This document shows positions 1 to 13,600 of a stretch of DNA of 64,000 nucleotides, in pieces. This DNA is from Corallium rubrum (taxonomy: Eukaryota > Cnidaria > Anthozoa > Scleralcyonacea > Coralliidae): the NCBI GenBank assembly GCA_964035015.1, contig OZ036008.1:11541192-11605191 (forward strand). The letters are read 5' to 3'. Below the pieces are notes generated by a model that was not told where the DNA came from, ran no database searches, and was given only the letters and a program-made list of their open reading frames with translations. Position 1 is the first letter of the stretch. Every line of letters begins with the position of its first letter. A program made the position numbers and the translations under genes.

Positions 1-1219
1 TTAACACAGGGTCACTGTTGCATACTGAGTTGCACATGTGTCGAAAAATCACGCTGCAACTTTCCGTTAACAAACCTTCAACCACTGCTATTTTTAAACT
101 ATTTTACGCTAAACAGGCGACAACTATGCGTGCATTGGGGGGGGGGGGGGGGGGAATTAGCATACACCCGGCCACAGTGAATAGCGCTGGTGATCTGCAG
201 CCTATAGCCTGCAATCAAGCATTATTAGACGTGGCCTGATTGCAGGTTAGGCAACACGCACGGCCGCGGGCCAGGCACGAACGAAAATGGCGGCTGACGA
301 GGCTCGCGAAATACAGGCTGACCCGTGGTCGGAGTTAGATCATATTGAATTAACGTACAGTGACGTCACAACTTGGACTTTAAAAATGGATTGGCGTGCG
401 TATATTAAAAGCGAAGGACAGTATAGTTTCAAGATAAACGTCCGCGTTTCTTGCTCTTTCGTTTAGGACAGCTCTAGTTGACCATGAAGTTGTAGTTTTC
501 AGTTGCTTTTTTAAAGTGTTTTTCTTTTGAAAGTGTTACAAAAAAGTACAAGTAACCCAAATATATAACTGTTTTTCTACTGCTGAGTGCTCAAACGTGC
601 TACCAAAAAATGGCTCTCAAACTGCTGGAAATGCCATTTCAGAGACCCAAGAACTCAAAAAGTTCCGGGGGGGGGGGCTTCTCGCAGGCTCTCTGGGAGG
701 CGCGGAAGGGCCTGCCCGCAGGCTACGGACAAAACAAAATGGCAGCCAGTTAACAGTTTTGCTGACAGAAGGACATTTTGTTTAGTTTAATATTGGTAAA
801 CAAAGCTTGTGGAGTCTGGCGTAACGAGAAACGTTAACAGAATTAAGAAAGAAAAGATCTACAGGTATGTTTCTTTAGACTTTTCTAGCTATTTATCCAT
901 GTAATATATCTAAAAGTTGGAAACTATTTTGACATAATTTTGTCAATACCAAGCAAATTCTAAGGAGTGTAACGGCTTGAGCCGCTTAGCTTATTTATAT
1001 GCCATATGCTAAAACAATTATTCACCTTAGCGTCGGTGAATAGTGTGGATATCCAACACTAGTATCTAACTCTTTTGTGAATTATTATCGGAATATCCAA
1101 ACTGGTTTCTGTGGTTCACATGTGAAAACAAACATTTCACATGTGAATATCTTTTTAAAAAAATATTTCTTCTCACTCTATCATGTTTCTCTTTTCTCTC
1201 TTTATTAAAAATATATTAT
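1..1219. other. Left-edge intron sequence, no exon recognised
   Basis: G-runs at 137-154 and 667-677; one doubtful short ORF at 287-466. The continuing SLC43 exon was looked for on the minus strand and not found. Confidence 0.6.
287..466 (+). CDS. Short ORF with Kozak-like start, doubtful
   Basis: ATG in a GAAAATGGCGGC context follows a locally GC-rich stretch and opens 59 codons beginning MAADEAREIQADPWSELDHI. A TGACGTCAC motif (CRE-like) lies within it. It is not recognised. It could be a first exon of a plus-strand gene or unrelated sequence in the SLC43 intron. Confidence 0.15.
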   Translation: MAADEAREIQADPWSELDHIELTYSDVTTWTLKMDWRAYIKSEGQYSFKINVRVSCSFV

Positions 1220-1515
1220 TTATTATATAAAATAGAGTGTTTTATTAAAGAAATACCAAATGGTTTTCTGTGTTTGGATACTCTGATTCCAAACACACAG
1301 GAAATTGCAAGACTGGAAAAGTCGAGCAATTTCCCAAGTGTTTGGATAAGAGTTTCAAACACGGAAAAAACCATTTGGTATTTCTTTTATAAAATAATCA
1401 CAAGTGAATATGATAACTGTCCAACATTTTCAAAAAATCGTTTTGGATACTCTGATCCAAACACAGCAATTGACCAATCGCATAGTATACATGTTATTTT
1501 ATAATGATGTTTCCA
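1220..1515. mobile_element. MITE-like repeat with CGTGTTTGGAT motifs, copy 1
   Basis: AATACCAAATGGTTTTCTGT and its complement flank GTTTGGATA...TCCAAACAC inverted pairs. A closely related copy in the opposite orientation is at 12845-13140. Confidence 0.65.
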
Positions 1516-1787
1516 CCACTAATAGAGATATCCTGGTCAACACTCGAAATAAATGTCATATGCATATTTCCACATATCCATGTATTATTCTCTATGTAAT
1601 AGGGTCCGAATTAGTGCTCAAAAATAGCTTCGCATGTATATGGCATAACTTGTATGTATATCTATGTACAGCCACTCATATTCTCATATTGTAAATAGTA
1701 CATTTAATATTTATAATATTTATGAAACTACCATCTTTAAATAAAAGTGAAATTTTTCTCTTTGTGTAAATAAATTTAAAAACTTGC

Positions 1788-1861
1788 CTGTGTAAAATAA
1801 ATGATGCGTAAGTGCAGTAGAGAAAGCCTCTCAAAAGAACTTGTACGACAAATGAAACCAC
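1788..1861 (-). CDS. SLC43-like exon 8 with a GC donor
   Basis: The acceptor is CTTTATCAG. The reading [20 protein letters not shown] fits the family helix with the LQVVxRxFLY pattern. The donor is CACAG|GCAAGT, a second GC-AG intron in this gene. No further exon was recognised between here and the left edge. Confidence 0.78.
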
Positions 1862-4800
1862 CTGATAAAGACAAGAAAATAATTAACATGTAAGAATAAC
1901 ACTTATAACTTCCACAATTCATTCCATTCAATGGAAACATTAAGTTCTTTATTTAACTGATTAGCATGTATAATTACCATCAGCTAGACATTTAATGAAC
2001 AGGGGTAGATCAAGTATGAGTGGGGCCCCGGGCACATTAGTAGCTGACTCCCCCACCCTTCCCACCGAAGTAAGAAAGAGCCTAGAAAAATCGGAGAAAA
2101 TTAAAAAAAAAAGCAAATAGCAAGAAGCTGTGAATAACTAGGTCCTCAACCAACATTTCTGAAATTCGGGTTCTAGTAAAAATATGCAAGTAAACATATT
2201 GTATTAAAACATGGGTCCCTGTGTCCCACCACATAATTAATGTGATATGTCTCCTCAAAAATGTGCAAAAATGTGGAAGAACACTCACTGACTTGTGTTG
2301 GATGTACTGTACATGTAATATATCAACAATGAGTTTGAGTGTTTCATCAGGGAATCCAAACACGAGAAAACATGATGAAAGCACGAGGCCGAAATGGCAT
2401 CTCAATCAAGTGATTTCAATTGTATAAAAATTCTAACCCTCATGAGATTTTATTCATGAATGTGTGTAAAATTTATTCATACAGCAACTTGTTTGTTTTT
2501 TGCACACATATATAATTGAGATCTTAAGAATTAGATGACCACTGGTTTTCATCTAATATCTTGGGTGCCACAGTATATATATACCATTTTAGCCTGTTTT
2601 ATTGGAGTATTCAACTTCAATCACTGTATATATTGTAATTGGCTGATTATCTCATGAATTATTAATGTTTGAGATCTATTACTTCGCAAACTCATTAATA
2701 ATTCATGAGGAAAACATAATAGAATCAGTTACTGAGACATTGTTGTGAAATGTGGTAATAAACGCCCATAAATTAAGACAAGTTTTACTTCAAATTTCTC
2801 TTTAACTAACTGATTTGTTGGAGAAGCTATACCATAAACTCGAAAGCCGTTTATTATCTGATTTCAAAACATCTCGGCTATCACCTCATTTTTCAACACT
2901 AATAACTCCTCAGTGTTTTCAAATGAAATAATAAACAGCTTCTCGTGTAAGATATATTACTCGCATTCAACATCATTCAACATTGTTGAACGATGTTGAA
3001 TAATGTTGAAAGCACGAGTGGCCAAATGAATTCAACATCGTTCAACATTCATGAATGACAATTAATTGAACGCGGGCTACGCAAAAGCTGGAATCGACGA
3101 TATCCCGCATGGTGCATGTCTCTGTTCAACAAAGTTGAATGAAATGTGGCCAAATGCGTTCAACACCTATCAACATTTTGAGAACAATCAGTGAACATTT
3201 TGAATGCGTGTAACTGTTGAACGAAAATTTGAAGAAAACTTAATTTTATCAAAATAAATTTTTAGGGGGGTCCGGGGGCATGCTCCTCCGGGAAATTTTG
3301 AAATCGAGAGTCGCTGATTGGAGGTCCTGGCTTTTGGAGGAAGATTTTACAGACTCTAAAGGTTAAAAAACGTCATATAAAATACTCAAAACATGCAAAC
3401 GTCACATAGATACTCAAAATGCATACACTCAGTTAGATTGAATACACTGTTTACAGTTTATTTCCTGACACAATTCATATTGCATCAGTTTTGTAGTTAC
3501 ATGTCTGTTGTTTTATATCAAAATGGGGGAAGCCGCGGCTCCCGCATTCAACAGGGGTTGCCAAACGCTTTCAACATGTTGAATTCAACAAAGTTGAACG
3601 ATGTTGAATGAAATGTTGAAAGCGTTTGGCCAGGCCTTTACAGGAGTAGGAATACTGTACCTGAAGTTGGATAACAGGCACAATGACAGTTACATTCAAC
3701 AACAAGTTCAACGAGTTTGTCAGGCAAATTGCTACGATGAAACCAAATGTTTTATTCTCTTTGCTTGCTGGTCTCCAGGCCATGATTAGACCAGCAATTG
3801 GGGAAAATAGTAGACCCATAAATTGGATGATACCAAAAGAATCTAGATATGCATCCACTAAAAATAAATAGTGATAGAAAGTTTGTCAAAAAAATAAGAT
3901 GGGTATGAAAAAACTAATTTCCAACAACAGCAGTCGCTGGACTGCATGACTATAAAGATAAAGTCACTGGGAAAATATTCCACAGTGAAAAAAAAAATGT
4001 TTAAGGTCTTCGTTAAGATTTGCAGGGTCATTTCGGTAAAGCGCTCTCAATTCGTCAGAATTTATGCCACAAAAATGAAATAGGTATCGTTAGAAAGCTC
4101 AATTAATTTGTAGAGTACAATGGTGTCTTTGGTTTCGCGATAAACACAAGCCAATAATAGTTGTCAATTTTTTAAGCCTGGCTTCCATATAGTTGTAATT
4201 GTTGTAATTCAAATCGCCGATTCGCTGGGACTGAGGACTTCTCGGTTTTGACAAAGTTCAGATGAGCTAAGTTTGATATTCAAAAACAAATTGAATGACT
4301 AAAACTTTGTTTGTGATCATTTTCACAGTTTATATAACAATATAAGAAGTATTATTTACAAGTTAAGTAACTTAGCCGCTTAAATCTCATATTTCGTGAA
4401 CGTTTGACGACAGTTGCAAACATTTGAGCTGGCGTACGGCATTCAAGTCTTCGAACTAGTCATTTAGTAGAGTTCTTTAACAAAATCGAGGGGTTTTTGA
4501 AAGGATTTGGCCGGTTTTTGTAAATAATTTTGTGTTTTACGTTGCAAACATCTAGCAAAACGTCGCCGACTGTCGGCGATTGAGGTTTTCATTAACTGTT
4601 GTCGCATCGGCGACTGTTGTAATTGTTGTAGAAGTTGAACCTGATTCATTACTTCTATAGTCACCGACTGTCGCCGATTGGATTACAACAATTACAACTA
4701 TACGGAAACCAGGCTTAAATTAAAACCAGAGGGTTTCACTCGGGGCAACTCAAGTAGAAAGCGTTTTATTTTGTTCAAAATCTTTTTTTGCAGTTTAATT

Positions 4801-7800
4801 CCGAGATAAATTTCCAGCAAAACGGCGATGTCAGCGTTATTTGATATGTCGAGTTTTGTTGATTTTATTGACGACCAAAGTTGAAAATGCTGATTTTCGA
4901 CCAACATTCGGACAAAATAAGTCATAATAATATTATAATATAAGTTACTGTACTGTACTGCACTGCACTGCACTGCACTGCACTGCACTGCACTGCACTG
5001 CACTGCACTGCACTGCACTGCACTGCACTGCACTGCACTGCACTGCACTGCACTGCACTGTACTGTACTGTACTGTACTGTACTGTACATTGTATATTAT
5101 CCATATACATTACATACAGCCGCGTCTAATTTCGAAAAGTTTTCAGACTATATGATTTCTTAGAATACAGTACCTGCTTCCAGATTGTTCCCCGATGCAA
5201 ATTGAAGAAATATGTCCATACTGCCCATGTAGAACCACAATCGCAATTTGTGAATGGATAAGTAAAATACAAGAAGCAAATACATGGGGGAGGTAACAAT
5301 TTTCCAAAATTCTCGAAAACTACCTGCAAGAATAGAAATAAAAAGACGCCTGGGTCAGGCTACTGGCAAGTACGAGGAGCCTGAATTGAAGGATGAATGT
5401 CGTGCAAACTTCACACTGGTGAACATATTTATGATCAAGACAGTTGTCAGTCACATCTGATCGCTGTTTAACTACGAAGTCAGCCAGTCACTTCCATGGC
5501 AATCTACCATGACAATGTGCAAGAACACCTTCGTCAAAAGGCAAAGCCGTTCAACTTTTTTTCCAGCTCCAAAAATAAAAGGAACAAAGAACTTACAAAA
5601 TGCATACTCAGCCACTGTTCTACAATACTCAACCATTGACAATACTCGACCATGCATTGTTCTACATAGTCTGCGATAGCAGACTGATCTCGGCCGCTCC
5701 CTCCCCCCCGGAAGCGGCAGAGAAACAGTCTGCGATCAATCGACACTAATGCCGTACAGCCACCCCAGTAAACCGTGGGGCGGCATGTGATTGGTCGATT
5801 TAAACTTTCTTTGTATAAGCTGATCTAAATCTAATGCCGACAACTTCATAAACAGCTTTCGAAATGGTATCGAAATGGACGTTTACGAAGCTTTTATAAA
5901 CGCAGTGAAGGACGTTAAACCGGTATTTTCTATAAATTTTTTGAAACAAGAACAAGTGGAAGCATCTACAAAACCTTTAAGTTTATAATTATAAACATAC
6001 CGTTGCCGAGGCACTTTCGACACACGTGCGATTCGTTTACACACGCTCACTTGGAATGGAAACTTTTGAATGACTTCGATACTGCTAATTCCAGTTGCCG
6101 CGCCGTTTTTTTGACAGTTGTTTACGACTTCACATGCACTGAATAGACGTTGATAAAAATGCTGCGTGAAAACTATTAAAATATATAACGGGTCCCGGTA
6201 AGACGATTTCATCTAATTAAAATAGCTCTCCTGACATCTATGGTCAAAGATTTTCTTCTTTCGTATTAAGTCTTTCAACTGCTGCTTACTTTCATCGTTT
6301 CAGCATCAAGAACCTCGGAATAATATACACGCATTTGCCCCAAGGATTAGGAACATACGGTAGACGAACTTTGTTTACTTTACACGAACGTAGACAGTGC
6401 ACTGGTTGTTGCAAAAACAAATGAATGGGGTAACGTAAAATTTAAATTGCGTGACAAATCACAATTGTTTGTGTCCTCAAACCACTGTTGATAACAAGTG
6501 AACAACGTTAAAAAAACGGCGCGTAGCGCGGTCAGAACTTCTTCCAGACTCCAGTTAATTTATATCCGAAATATTTATACATGACGTCACGGTACGGCAT
6601 TAGTGTCGATTGATCGCAGACTGTTTCTCTGCCGCTTCCGGGGGGGAGGGAGCGGCCGAGATCAGTCTGCTATCGCAGACTATGTTCTACAATACTCAGC
6701 CATTGTTCTATAATACTCAGCCATTGTTCTACAATACTCAACCATTGTTCTACAATACTCAACCATTGTTTTACAACACTCAGCCATTGTTCTACAATAC
6801 CCAACCATTGTTCTACAACACTCAGCCATTGTTCTACAATACTCAACCATTGTTCTACAATACTGAGTCATTGTTCTACAATACTCAACCATTGTTCTAC
6901 AATACTCAGCCATTGTTCTACAATACTCAGCCATTGTTCTACAATACCCAACCATTGTTCTACAATACTCAACCATGCATTGTTCTACAATACTCAGCCA
7001 TTGTTCTACAATACTCAGCCATTGTTCTACAATACTCAACCATGCATTGTTCTACAATACTCAGCCATTGTTCTACAATACTCAGCCATTGTTCTACAAT
7101 ACTCAACCATTGTTCTACAATACTCAACCATTGTTTTACAACACTCAGCCATTGTTCTACAATACCCAACCATTGTTCTACAACACTCAGCCATTGTTCT
7201 ACAATACTCAACCATTGTTCTACAATACTCAACCATGCATTGTTCTTCAACACTCAGCCATTGTTCTACAATACCCAACCATTGTTCTACAACACTCAGC
7301 CATTGTTCTACAATACTCAACCATTGTTCTACAATACTCAGTCATTGTTCTACAATACTCAGTCATTGTTCTACAATACTCAGCCATTGTTCTACAATAC
7401 TCAGCCATTGTTCTACAGTACTCAGCCATTGTTCTACAATACCCAACCATTGTTCTACAACACTCAGCCATTGTTCTACAATACTCAGCCATTGTTCTAC
7501 AATACTCAGCTATTGTTCTACAATACTCAGCCATTGTTCTACAATACTCAGTCATTGTTCTACAATACTCAGTCATTGTTCTACAATACTCAGTCATTGT
7601 TCTACAATACTCAGTCATTGTTCTACAATACTCAGCCATTGTTCTACAATAAATACTCAGCTATTGTTCTTAGGCAAGATGGCACAATGGCCAGTCTAAG
7701 CCTGGAACACTACTGCTCAATTGGTTTACCTTTCTCTATTTCCACTTCATCTTTTGTTGGATCTGTCTGTTCAAATAATTCGTTTAGTGATCCCTCACTT

Positions 7801-10661
7801 TCATTATCTGATTCTTCTTCTATTAGACATTCTGAATCTGATTCCTTTTCTTCCAAAATTTTCTCCAAATTCTCCACGCGTATTGACTCGGCAGGCAGCA
7901 CAAATGTGAAAAGGAATATGCTCATCACAGCAAAAATAAAATAACCAATGAAAATCCAATGTAAGCGAACGCCAGCATCGTAAATAAGCTGGAAAGACAA
8001 CGGGAAATTCAGGGTTGAAAAAAAGCTCTAGGTATGCGGGTTCTATAACCATGAGGAAGGTTTACTAGTTAAGGTTTACTAGTGAGGAATGTTTACTGGT
8101 GAGGAAGGTTTACTAGTGAGGAAGGTTTACAAGTGAGAAAGGTTTACTAGTGAGAAAGGTTTACTAGTGAGGAAGATTTACTAGTGAGGAAGATTTACTA
8201 GTGAGGAAGGTTTACTAGTGAGAAAGGTTTTCTAGTGAGGAAGGTTTACTAGTGAGGAAGGTTTACTAGTGAGGAAGGTTTACTAGTGAGGAAGGTTTAC
8301 TAGTGAGTAGTGAGGAAGGTTTACTATAGTGAGGAAGGTTTACTAGTGAGGAAGGTTTACTACAGAGGAAGGTTTACTCAGTGAGGAAGGTTTACTATAT
8401 AGCGAGTAGTGAGGAAGGTTTACTATAGTGAGGAAGGTTTACTAGTGAGGAAGGTTAATTTACTAAGTGAGGAAGGTTTACTAGTGAGGAAGGTTTACTA
8501 GTGAGGAAGGTTTACAAATGGGAAAGGTTTACTAGTGAGGAAGGTTTACTAGTGAGAAAGGTTTATTACAGAGGAAGGTTTACTAGTGAGGAAGGTTTAC
8601 TATAGCGAGGAAAGCTTACTAGTGAAGGAGGTTTACTATATATTGAGGAAGACTTCTTGTCTTCTTGCATGATAGTACAACTGCATGTTTTGAATGTATA
8701 ATAAAACAATTCAATTGATTGATTGATTGATTGATTGGATTCATATCAACGCATGATATCAAGAATTATTCAAGCCTGTCGTTGTTATCCGCCCCAGCTT
8801 TCGACTTCAACAGATAACATTGACATCGGTCTGAATACTGATTCTCAAAATCATGCTCAGTCTCGTTGAATAATTACTTAAGTATAGTAGTTGAAATATG
8901 AGCAGCAGTATTTTATCAGATTTACAACACGAGTCGATAGTCGAGTGTTTTAGATCTGATAAAACACGTACTGCGAATGTTATAAATGGCTTCAAAAACT
9001 ATCCATATAATAAGCTCATATAGAAATCAATTTTGGAAATTGAAGTTGTCTGAGCCGCAAAATTGAAGAAAAAATTCATCGAAAATAGCGGTCATGTCAC
9101 GGTCATGATTTTCCTTTGTGTTTTCCTCATGATCATGATTATTAATGAGTTTTTGAAAATTACAATACAATGCATTAGATACTACAATTACTACCAATAG
9201 ACCACTTTCATAATAGTAACTAATTTGAATATTCTTTTATGTGCATCTTAATAAGCCTTTCTGACCTCGTTTGTGTGTCTGCAATTCAAAAGAATCTTTG
9301 CTTCATAACGAGGCCAGAAAGGCTCATTTAGATGCACATTATTTAAAGTGAAGGCCTTTATAAAAGTGGTCTATACAAGACCTTGATTATGGGTCATAGC
9401 CTAATTGTTACGGTAGAAAGTTTAACAGTGGTATTAAATGGTGGCGTATTTATACATTCAAATTTCAAGATACATAATCACACGGACTGGTTTTGTTCTT
9501 AAATTCTTGAGGAAAAACACTTGTTCAACCTATGGTAGTCGCGAGAGTAATGTTAAGCTTCTCCAAGGCTCCTGTAGTGACCAGGTTTCGCGTTGTCTTT
9601 ACAACGTAAAAATGCTTTTTCTACGTTGTCAACAGAGTCACAACGGCATGAAAATTACTCTTGGGACCGTCATTTGCAAAAGCTCTTGGTGTATGACATA
9701 AAATTCTATTGTGCAAACACGTTGCCGTAGTCGTAATCGTTGTGTTTTCTTAAAGTCCCTGATAGAGAGCTTAAGCATATTAGGCGTTTTTGAGACACGG
9801 ACGGTGACCGGAAGAACAGGAATACAATACAGAACTACTGAACCGCGTATTCTTTGAAAAGACTTTTTTATCCAAAACAAAGGCTATGAATAATCACATA
9901 TCTAAACTGTTAGCGCATAAGCTTAAATTTCATCTATATAATATAAACGTTCAGATCCTTTATTTTATATTGTAATGTAATGAAATTATCCCCCTCAAAA
10001 TACAAGTTTCTACTTTAAAAGCATGTCTCATTGTTGTAAAACAACGATGACAGGCTTCAACGTTCCAGAAGTTCCCGTCGTCTCAAGAACGTGAAAATGC
10101 TCTCAATGACGTCTTGTGTAGAACGACGACGGCGTTCACTTTACTCTTGGAATTTTAAATTGCTCATTATCATTGTTTTGAATGAAAAATGCTATTGAAT
10201 TCAATCGCCGTCCGTGGCTGTAAAACGTCTGTTGCTTAAGCTCTCTGATGTTAGGACGACGACGGCGGTTAAAACGCAAGATAAGTTTTACAATTTAAAG
10301 CAGTCACGGTTAACTGACTATTATATTTGATATTTGAAGCTAGTTTAATGACTTCCATAACGCCTCGGTATTGCTAAAATGATTGTAGTGCCCGTATTGA
10401 AGTCAATCTCAAGCAACAGTTCTCATCTTTTGGCCGTTGACGTCGTCCTGAAGACGTGAAAATGCACTAAGTGGCGTTCTATAAAGAACGAGGACGGTGT
10501 TGAGATTACTCCTGGGTCTAAAATTATTCATTCTCTTTGTTTTACACAAATAATTCTTTTGTTTAAAGAACGTCGTTGTTGAGGTTGAGGTTGACGTTGT
10601 AGATCTTAAAGTCCCTGTAACCTGTTGTCTCTTGCCTCGTGTATACTTCACGAAAACCAAA

Positions 10662-10692
<31 letters not shown>

Positions 10693-13600
10693 AATAACTA
10701 TATACCTTAAAAAATAACATGACGATGGAAGAAGAATCGAGTGCACCGTTTAAAAGACTGGCTAGCAATGAATTCCATCTTGTAAACATGAGCGAAATCT
10801 AAATAATATTAACCAAACAGGCAATAAGCCAAGTGTTGTCGGTGATGGAAAAATATTAAATGTTGATGAAATGAATGAATTTGGTATTGGGTGCGTGTAT
10901 AATTGTGCTTATACTTCTTATATGCTTTTTACATATAGCCAATTAGCTCCAGGCTGGGCTAGTGTTTTTGTATCTGCGCAACGCGCAGATATATTGCTAT
11001 CGTGTTGTGTGTTTGTTTGTGTTAACTTTTTTGTGTAACCGCTGACCTATAACGTGTGCAGTAGTGACTGTTTATATTTCCTCGCCATGTTGTATGAACT
11101 AAGGAGCGAGACGAAGAACAACATTATTTTCGAAGAAAGTCAATTGCAAGTTTTGTAATGCTGTATGATTGGAGTAGTATGATTCAGGGATACTTTAAAA
11201 TGATTGCGTCTGACCGTACGCCAAGTGATACGATAATAATGCAATTTGATATTTGCGCTCATCTCAGTTCAAATAGATTTTTCTCCGTTGCTATTCTATA
11301 CGATTTGTTCTAATTCACATATGTTGTACAGAATTTAACGCTCTGTCTAACCGTACAAGTTTCTCAAATGGCACAAACCTACAGACGATTGATTTACTTC
11401 AAATATGACCGCGTTCGACCATACGCCAAGTAAATAGTGTAATAATGCAATTTGATATTTGCGCTCATCTCAGTTCAAATATATTTTTCTCCGTTGCTAT
11501 TCTAATACGATTTGTTTTAATTCACATATGTTGTACAGAATTTAACGCTCTATCTAACCGTACAAGTTTCCCAAATGGCACAAACCTACAGACGATTGAT
11601 TTATTTTAAATATGACCGCGTTTGACCGTACGCCAAGTAAATAGCGTAATAATGCAATTTGATGTTTGCGGTCATGTCAGTTCAAATAGCCTTTTCTCCG
11701 TTGTTATTCTATACCATGTTCTCTAATTCACATATGTTGTACAGAATTTAACGCTCTATCTAACCGTACAAGTTTCCCAAATGGTACAAACCTACAGACG
11801 ATTGATTTACTTTAAATATGACCGCGTTCGACCGTACGCCAAGTAAATAGCGTAATAATGCAATTTGATATTTGCGCTCATGTCAGTTCAAATAGCCTTT
11901 TCTCCGTTGTTATTCTATACCATGTTCTCTAATTCACATATGTTGTACAGAATTTAACGCTCTATCTAACCGTACAAGTTTCCCAAATGGCACAAACCTA
12001 CAGACGATTGATTTACTTTAAATATGACCGCGTTCGACCGTACGCCAAGTAAATAGCGTAATAATGCAATTTGATATTTGCGCTCATGTCAGTTCAAATA
12101 GCCTTTTCTCCGTTGTTATTCTATACCATGTTCTCTAATTCACATATGTTGTACAGAATTTAACGCTCTATCTAACCGTGCAAGTTTCCCAAATGGCACA
12201 AACCTACAGACGATTGATTTACTTTAAATATGACCGCGTTTGACCGTAGGCCAAGTAAATAGGGTAAATAATGCAATTTGATATTTGCGCTCATGTCAGT
12301 CTCCGTAGCCGTATTATTTTGGCCATTGGGATATATCTTCCAGCAGTTAGCCGTTAAATTCTATATTTCCGACAAAGTTTTGCACAAAAACATTTCGGAG
12401 ACAGGGGATATTGCTGATAAACTGGTTAAGTATTTTTAACGTGACTTATAGTAAACTTGTGAGTGTGATCTACCACAGTTTTTGTGAGTCATGATGAGTC
12501 ATGACAAAAAAATTATTAAGGTCAGAGAACGTGTACTTTCTCTTTAATTATCTTATAAGATCTCGCTAAAATCTTATAAGATCTACGTGTGAAAATCTTA
12601 AGATTTTTCTTAAGATCTTACAAGATTTTCCAAGATCACACAACATCTTGACATGATTCTCACAGTGGTGGGTTTGCGCAGATACATGTCCGCATAGCGG
12701 ACCTTTTGTTAAATGTTGCGGACGTGTTAATTTAATAAAGCATTCTGTCTGTAAATGTCATACAAAATCGATTAATAAACTATCGGTGTCTGTAGAGTGT
12801 GGCACAGAACTGATTAACAAAACATCAGTGTTTTTAATGTCAGTGTTTATAAAATAACATGTATACTACGCGAGCCCTGATTGGTCAATTGCCGTGTTTG
12901 GATCAGAGTGTCCAAACACGGAACATTCCCGCCAAAACGATATTTTGAAAATGTCGGACAGTATATCATATTCACTTGTGATTATTTTATAAAAGAAATA
13001 CCAAATGGTTTTTTCCGTGTTTGGAGACTCTTATCCAAACACTTGCGAGGAAATTGCTCGACGTTCGAAAAGCTAAAAACAATCCCGCGTGTTTGGATCA
13101 GAGTATCCAAACACGGAAAACCATTTGGTATTTCTTTAATCACACACAGGCGTACGGGCCGGGGGGAGGGGACTGCAGCTCCCCCAGTTGTTGGAGAAAA
13201 TAAGTCAACTTGGGCAACAGCGACCTCAGACTCGGACAACTGGCTTATTTCATTCTAGCCCACTAATAATGCTTATAGTTATAAACCAATCATATAGACG
13301 AAATCGGAGTTTCGACTGCGTATACAATCTGAGTCGGGATAAAACTTGTTTCATTTATAACATGAGGCTGAAGCAGCCGTAGTAAACATAACATTTCTGA
13401 TTTCAGAAACTTTTTAATGTTTAGGTATTCTATAAGGATAAACTTTGCTTATCGATTATTCTTGACAATAATCCTAAAGTGTCTAAAAATAATGAACTCA
13501 AAACATGAAAAAACAGTCCCAGCCTATGTTATCTTCCCGTTATGCTTTAATGGACACGATGTAATTTACATAGGGGCCCAATTGAATAGGAAACTAATTT

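Noticed and set aside
4698..5110. Cys/Ser/Ala/Val repeat frames
   Set aside because: They are translations of the (CTGCA)n microsatellite.
6610..7944. A 444-codon open frame with FYNTQPL repeats, and matching frames on both strands
   Set aside because: It is the translation of the 21-bp minisatellite, whose unit length is a multiple of three; no start context, no protein-like ends.
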